A DNA stretch of 64,000 nt. It comes from Sipunculus nudus (Eukaryota > Annelida > Sipuncula > Golfingiida > Sipunculidae). The first letter of the stretch is position 1. Each line of letters starts with the position of its first letter. Shown piece by piece: positions 60,048 through 64,000 of the stretch. The DNA is taken from the NCBI GenBank assembly GCA_026874595.1, contig CM049313.1, positions 72,656,659 through 72,720,658 on the forward strand. The letters are read 5' to 3'. The notes beneath the pieces are model-generated. The model made no database searches and was not told where the DNA came from. It was given only the letters and a program-made list of their open reading frames with translations. A program made the position numbers and the translations under genes.

Positions 60048-60514
60048 TTTAGAGGGACCACCTTTACAGCACAAAGCACGCTGCAAGACATGTGTTGTGT
60101 TGAAAGGTCTTAAACTTTGTTATTGTAATTTACCGGCTGTGGAATTTTATACCGGGCTTTAGACAAGGTCATATGTTACCGTATTATGGATTAACTTATT
60201 AAGCTGTATTTCTCAATTACCCTGGAGTGAACCATGTTTATGTCTGATTTGCAAGTTAAACATAACGCCTATTATCTTTCAGTATCATCCTCTAGCCCTG
60301 CGATAGAACAAACATGAGTGATCCATTTTGTATATTGGGTTCCTTTAAGTTCTGTTCGTCTCCCATCTCATTGCCACCAAAAGCGAGTCTTTGCAGATGT
60401 ACTAGGACACCTGCAAATTCGAAACACATGGTTTTACCTTATTTATAATAAATGTTAGTGAACAACCGAGAGTAATCATCTGCCTGGGTATCTTCTTGTT
60501 ATGACATCCATGGT
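60048..60514. other. no feature recognised
   Basis: No coding or repeat structure seen between the GC-rich element and the ubiquitin pseudogene. Confidence 0.4.
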
Positions 60515-60932
60515 CAGATGGAATAATCAATTGAAGAATTGGATCATTGTTGAAGTCATTAATTGTAAGGCCATCTTTCATTGCCGTTCCATCCAGGACA
60601 AAATGCTGCTGATATACTGGAACGCACTCCTTCTCCTTGATCTTGGCCTTAAGATTCTTATTTGTATCAGAAGGTTCAACCTCCAAGGTGATGATCCTGT
60701 CATCAAACAAGATAAGTATGTGTCTGCCGCCGTATAAAACGCAGAATCATATTGGTAGTAGATTCATTCTAAACATTGTCGTGGATACGAGTACGACTTT
60801 CTCCTAAATGTTTCCCAGCAAAGTCGAGACGCTGCTTCCTGGCAGGATACTTGCTTTTTGTTGAATCACTCGCTTGGCATTCTGTATGGTGTATGGCTCA
60901 ACTTCAATGATGACTGTCTTGCCAGTCAGATT
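60515..60932 (-). pseudogene. polyubiquitin pseudogene, two decayed units
   Basis: Minus strand. Unit 1 (about 60932-60721) reads LTGKTVIIEVEPYTIQNAKR, then in a shifted frame RKQRLDFAGKHLGESRTRIH, a stop, and NESTTNMILRF. Unit 2 (about 60717-60520) reads [39 protein letters not shown] and NDPILQLII. These follow ubiquitin ([20 protein letters not shown] to ESTLHLVL) through two head-to-tail copies, but with many replacements, at least two frameshifts and a stop, and no RLRGG end. Functional polyubiquitin is nearly invariant, so this is a dead copy. It has no introns, compatible with retroposition. The upstream side abuts a 1.39-kb repeat at 60937, which may have truncated it. Confidence 0.85.
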
Positions 60933-60936
60933 TTTA

Positions 60937-62326
60937 GCGAACCTGTGAGCTTATGCGATGGTGCGTCGTCGTCCGTCGTACCCCGTGTGTCGTGCGTCGT
61001 ACGTCGTCTGTACGATAACAATAGCTATCTCAAAAACGGCAGGAGCTAGCATCACCAAAATTTTTGCAAATAATCAGTCATCCAAAAAACTATATCGGAT
61101 TTTGTTTTTTTTTTCTTACTGCATTTTCTTAGATTTTATCGGGAAAAAGCTAAAAAATGTTCAAATATCTTCTTCTCCGAAACTGTACAGCCAAATTGTC
61201 CTTATTTCACAGAAATGATCCCTGGAACAATCTCTCTCAAGTTTGTTCGAATGGTTCTAGTTCGGAGATTTTGGGCCGAGTTACAGGAGGTTGAACTTTG
61301 TCATCTGTCCAAAAAAGCATATTAAAATTTAAATCTCAGAAACGGCTGGACCTATCATCACCAAATTTTATGCCACATAGGTCACATAGGTCATATCTGA
61401 AATTGAGGTATTGGTGGCGCCACCTGCATCGGCTTTTTTTGTACGGGGTCATCAGTGCCTGTATCACACTGAGGGCTACAAAAAACTTCTTCTCTGAAAC
61501 CATATGGCCAAAATGTTTAATATCGCACAGAAATGATCCTAGGGAAGTGCTTTCTGAAATTTGTTCAAATGGTCTCGGTTCAGTGACTTTTGGCTAAGTT
61601 ATGGGAAGCCGAATTTAGTCATATGCCATAACAACCCATTTTCGTTCAGTGGCTACAAAGATCTTCTTCTCAAAAACCACTGGGCCAATTTCTTAAATCT
61701 CACAGGTTAATTATCCTCAGATGTTGTTAATTCAAGTTTGTTTAAGTTGTTTTGGTTCAGTGCTTTTTGGTTGAGTTACGGGAAGCTGAACTTAGCCAGT
61801 TTGCTGTATCTTCCTATATGAGTTATAAACCTGCATAACGTTTTTTGACTGTTGCCACTGAAGCCAGTTTGTTAAATATTTTACAAGAATAATCCCTACA
61901 ACAATTCTTATAATAATTGTCATTAATGGTTCCACATGAATGATTTTTTGGCTGAATTATGGAGATTGAATTGAGTCATTTTACCAGATATGTTAGCTGT
62001 GTGATGCTGTTACATCTAGTCTGGCACAAGTTTATCAGCATCTATTACATCATCCCACTAGTTATTTAGATTACAGGTTATCTTTGGTTAATATTGACAA
62101 GAAAATTTTTTTAAAAGCTTTTAAAAAATTATATTTATGATTTAAGTTATTCATCATACCAGGCAATGGGATATTCATGGAGTTTCAGCTCTCTGTGGCT
62201 ATATAAATACAACTGTAGATGGATTATAAATTATTGGTATCCCTACCTAACTTATTTCAAGAATTTGCCATCAATGAGATATATCTGTATTTTAATTTTG
62301 CATTCAGTATGCATCTGTAATAATTT
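60937..62326 (+). repeat. 1.39-kb repeat, copy B
   Basis: Begins AGCGAACCTGTGAGCTTATG CGATGGTGCG with CGTCGTCCGTCG words, holds GGTGGCGCCACC at 61413-61424 and ends near TATGCATCTGTAATAATTT. Colinear with 54046-55437 at an offset of about 6886 bp. Confidence 0.85.
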
Positions 62327-62880
62327 TACATGTATTCCTGATTTCCTTTTTTAAAAAAGTCAGCTGTGAAGCATTTTGTATTGGGAAAATTAATTTCAAA
62401 GTTATTTCAAGTAGGGACCACTTTTGTGTACAGATGCCATCACTTGGTTTACCGTTGGCAGATTGCCAGTGCCTTGATGTTGGCCATTAGCCAAGATGAT
62501 GTCAGCTCTATAAATAGTTTTGGCACAGTGCCTGGATTGGAAGAAGTGCAGCACGGTATAGGTCAAGAGTTCACTCAGTGCAGTAGTTGCATTTTATTTA
62601 TAGCTTTGACAGACTGCTCACTGCATCAGATTTGGCACCAAATTTCAGCCTGGATCTATTTATAGCTTTGGCAGATTGCCAACTGTGTCAGATTATGCAA
62701 CAGGTCAAGAGTTTTCTCAGTGCAGCCAAATCAGGTCAAAAGTTCACTCAGTCTAGCCAGGTGCAGGTCAAGAGTTCACTCAGTGCAGTAGCTTGAGGCA
62801 GCATTTTGTCACAGTTCACTCGTAGGCAACTGCCTTACTCACCTATGCCTCATCAGCCCAGTGCATCAAACTCTGGGGAA
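62327..62880 (+). repeat. short interspersed direct repeats
   Basis: CAAGAGTTCACTCAGTGCAG or near variants occur at about 62559, 62708, 62741 and 62773; TATTTATAGCTTTGRCAGA occurs twice (about 62598 and 62659). The latter words also appear in inverted form at about 33025-33105 in STOML2 intron 1. No gene. Confidence 0.6.
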
Positions 62881-64000
62881 GTTTGATGTATTGGCCTGAT
62901 ATTTTGACCTGTCTATGCGTCTTTGATGGTATTCTCATTAACAAGACAGGTGGTGCCACCTACATTGACTTTTGCAGTGTATGCGCCTGCTTATTTCTAC
63001 AGAGGAATTTGATACATCAGCGTAAAATTGGGCATGTTTATACATATCGGGTAGTTTTATAGTGTACAAGACTTGTGGCGCCACCTACAATAATTTTTGC
63101 ACAGTGAATGGCCCTGCTTATTTCACAGGAGGGTTTGACATATCAGTATGACATTGGGCATATGTATATATCTCTTCGTTGTATACAAGACTGGTGGTGC
63201 CAGCTACAATCATTGTATCCGCCAAAACAGAGTTTTGTTGATACTATGTTTTCAGTTAGACGCCGCTGCCGCTGCGACCGCCACTGCCGCATAGGTTTCC
63301 CGAGAACTCCTCCGCAACCACTGGGCAGAATTTTTTTTTTAAATTTCGGAATTATGATCGGGTCACATGTGAACTGCTGCGCCCTCATTTTTGGTTGACC
63401 TCTGACCTTTCCTCTCTACCCAGTGTCCCTTTGTTCGTCTGCTTCCAAACATAAACCCACATATCTGGGGAACCGTTTGACCGATCAGGCTAAAAAATTT
63501 GTACAAATGTACCCCTTGGATAGCTTTATAACATACACTTAAAATGGTGACGCCACCTGCAACCATTTTTGTACAGGGTCCATCTGTTCATCTGCCTTGG
63601 GATAAAATCACTCATATATCTCTGCTTTGGTTGGACTTATCTACCTGGAATTTTGAATGTGTACCCTTCCTTGACAGCTTTCTTGATTTTATGACAGGTG
63701 GCGCCACTTACATTCACATTTACGCTGCAGATATCCAAGCTCATATCTCGGGAACCATTTGACCGTTTCGGCCAAAATGTTGCTGGTTTATAGATCTCAC
63801 ATAGCTCTTTATCATACGCAAAACTGGTGGGGCCACCTGCAACCATGTTTCCACAGCGTCCGTCTGTTTGTTTGCCGTGGGATAAAATCACATATCTCGG
63901 CAGTGGTTTGACATATCTGCCTAAAAATTTGCAGGTTTATACATCTTGGATAGCTTTCTGGATTTTGTTGCAGGTGGCGCCACCTACATTTATCTATACG
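62881..64000 (+). repeat. CATATCTCGG...GGTGGCGCCACC repeat array to window end
   Basis: Successive diverged units of roughly 120-150 bp, each ending in GGTGG(C/T)GCCACCT or a variant (near 62950, 63075, 63202, 63545, 63698, 63828 and 63973) and containing CATATCTCGG, TTTGACATATCTGCCT and GGATAGCTTT words. Continues beyond the window. Frames across it are not genes. Confidence 0.8.

Noticed and set aside
63108-63891. Frames of 70-96 codons at the window's right end
   Set aside because: They cross unit boundaries of the CATATCTCGG repeat array and differ in frame between units.
1-64000. CRISPR array, operons, bacterial promoters or phage genes
   Set aside because: The window has spliced animal genes and eukaryotic transposons; its tandem repeats lack the constant-repeat/unique-spacer layout of CRISPR.

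Overview
This is animal nuclear DNA: AT-rich, intron-bearing and dense with decayed mobile elements. The repeats carry a TAGCTCAG hairpin followed by TTTGTCCGTCGTCCGTC runs and many short inverted-repeat elements. From memory this style fits lophotrochozoans, most likely a bivalve or other mollusc, but the phylum is inference. Most long reading frames here are chance frames or repeat frames; two protein-coding genes can be supported.

Left third (1-22 kb): the 5' part of a basonuclin-type zinc-finger gene on the minus strand. The firm evidence is one 103-bp exon (1909-1807) encoding the conserved Cys-rich segment, from AIRCTL to CKHGWVAH. Possible upstream first exons with phase-0 donors lie at 18689-18561 and 12000-11746, and a CpG-rich patch near 21.4-22.1 kb may be the promoter. 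The rest is intron with islands of higher GC that may be regulatory, plus a 1.6-kb minisatellite at 3.6-5.2 kb. The remaining coding exons should lie left of the window.

Middle (22-47 kb): repeats and small GC-rich transposons, then a complete ten-exon gene for stomatin-like protein 2 (STOML2), plus strand, 26881-45431. The exons join in frame to 360 codons and a stop, starting with a short Arg-rich exon typical of mitochondrial import. Its introns hold nested DNA elements, a tRNA-derived SINE with target-site duplications and pogo/Tigger-like remnants. The basonuclin and STOML2 genes are head to head, separated by several kb.

Right third (47-64 kb): mobile-element territory without a confirmed host gene. 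It has a decayed hAT transposase (one frame interrupted by three stops) inside hAT-like termini, a seven-unit tandem array of about 330-bp units ending in a hairpin, a two-unit polyubiquitin pseudogene, a three-level nest of transposons near 58-60 kb, and several repeat families. Unrelated-looking families share the 12-bp palindrome GGTGGCGCCACC, the most unexpected signal in the window.
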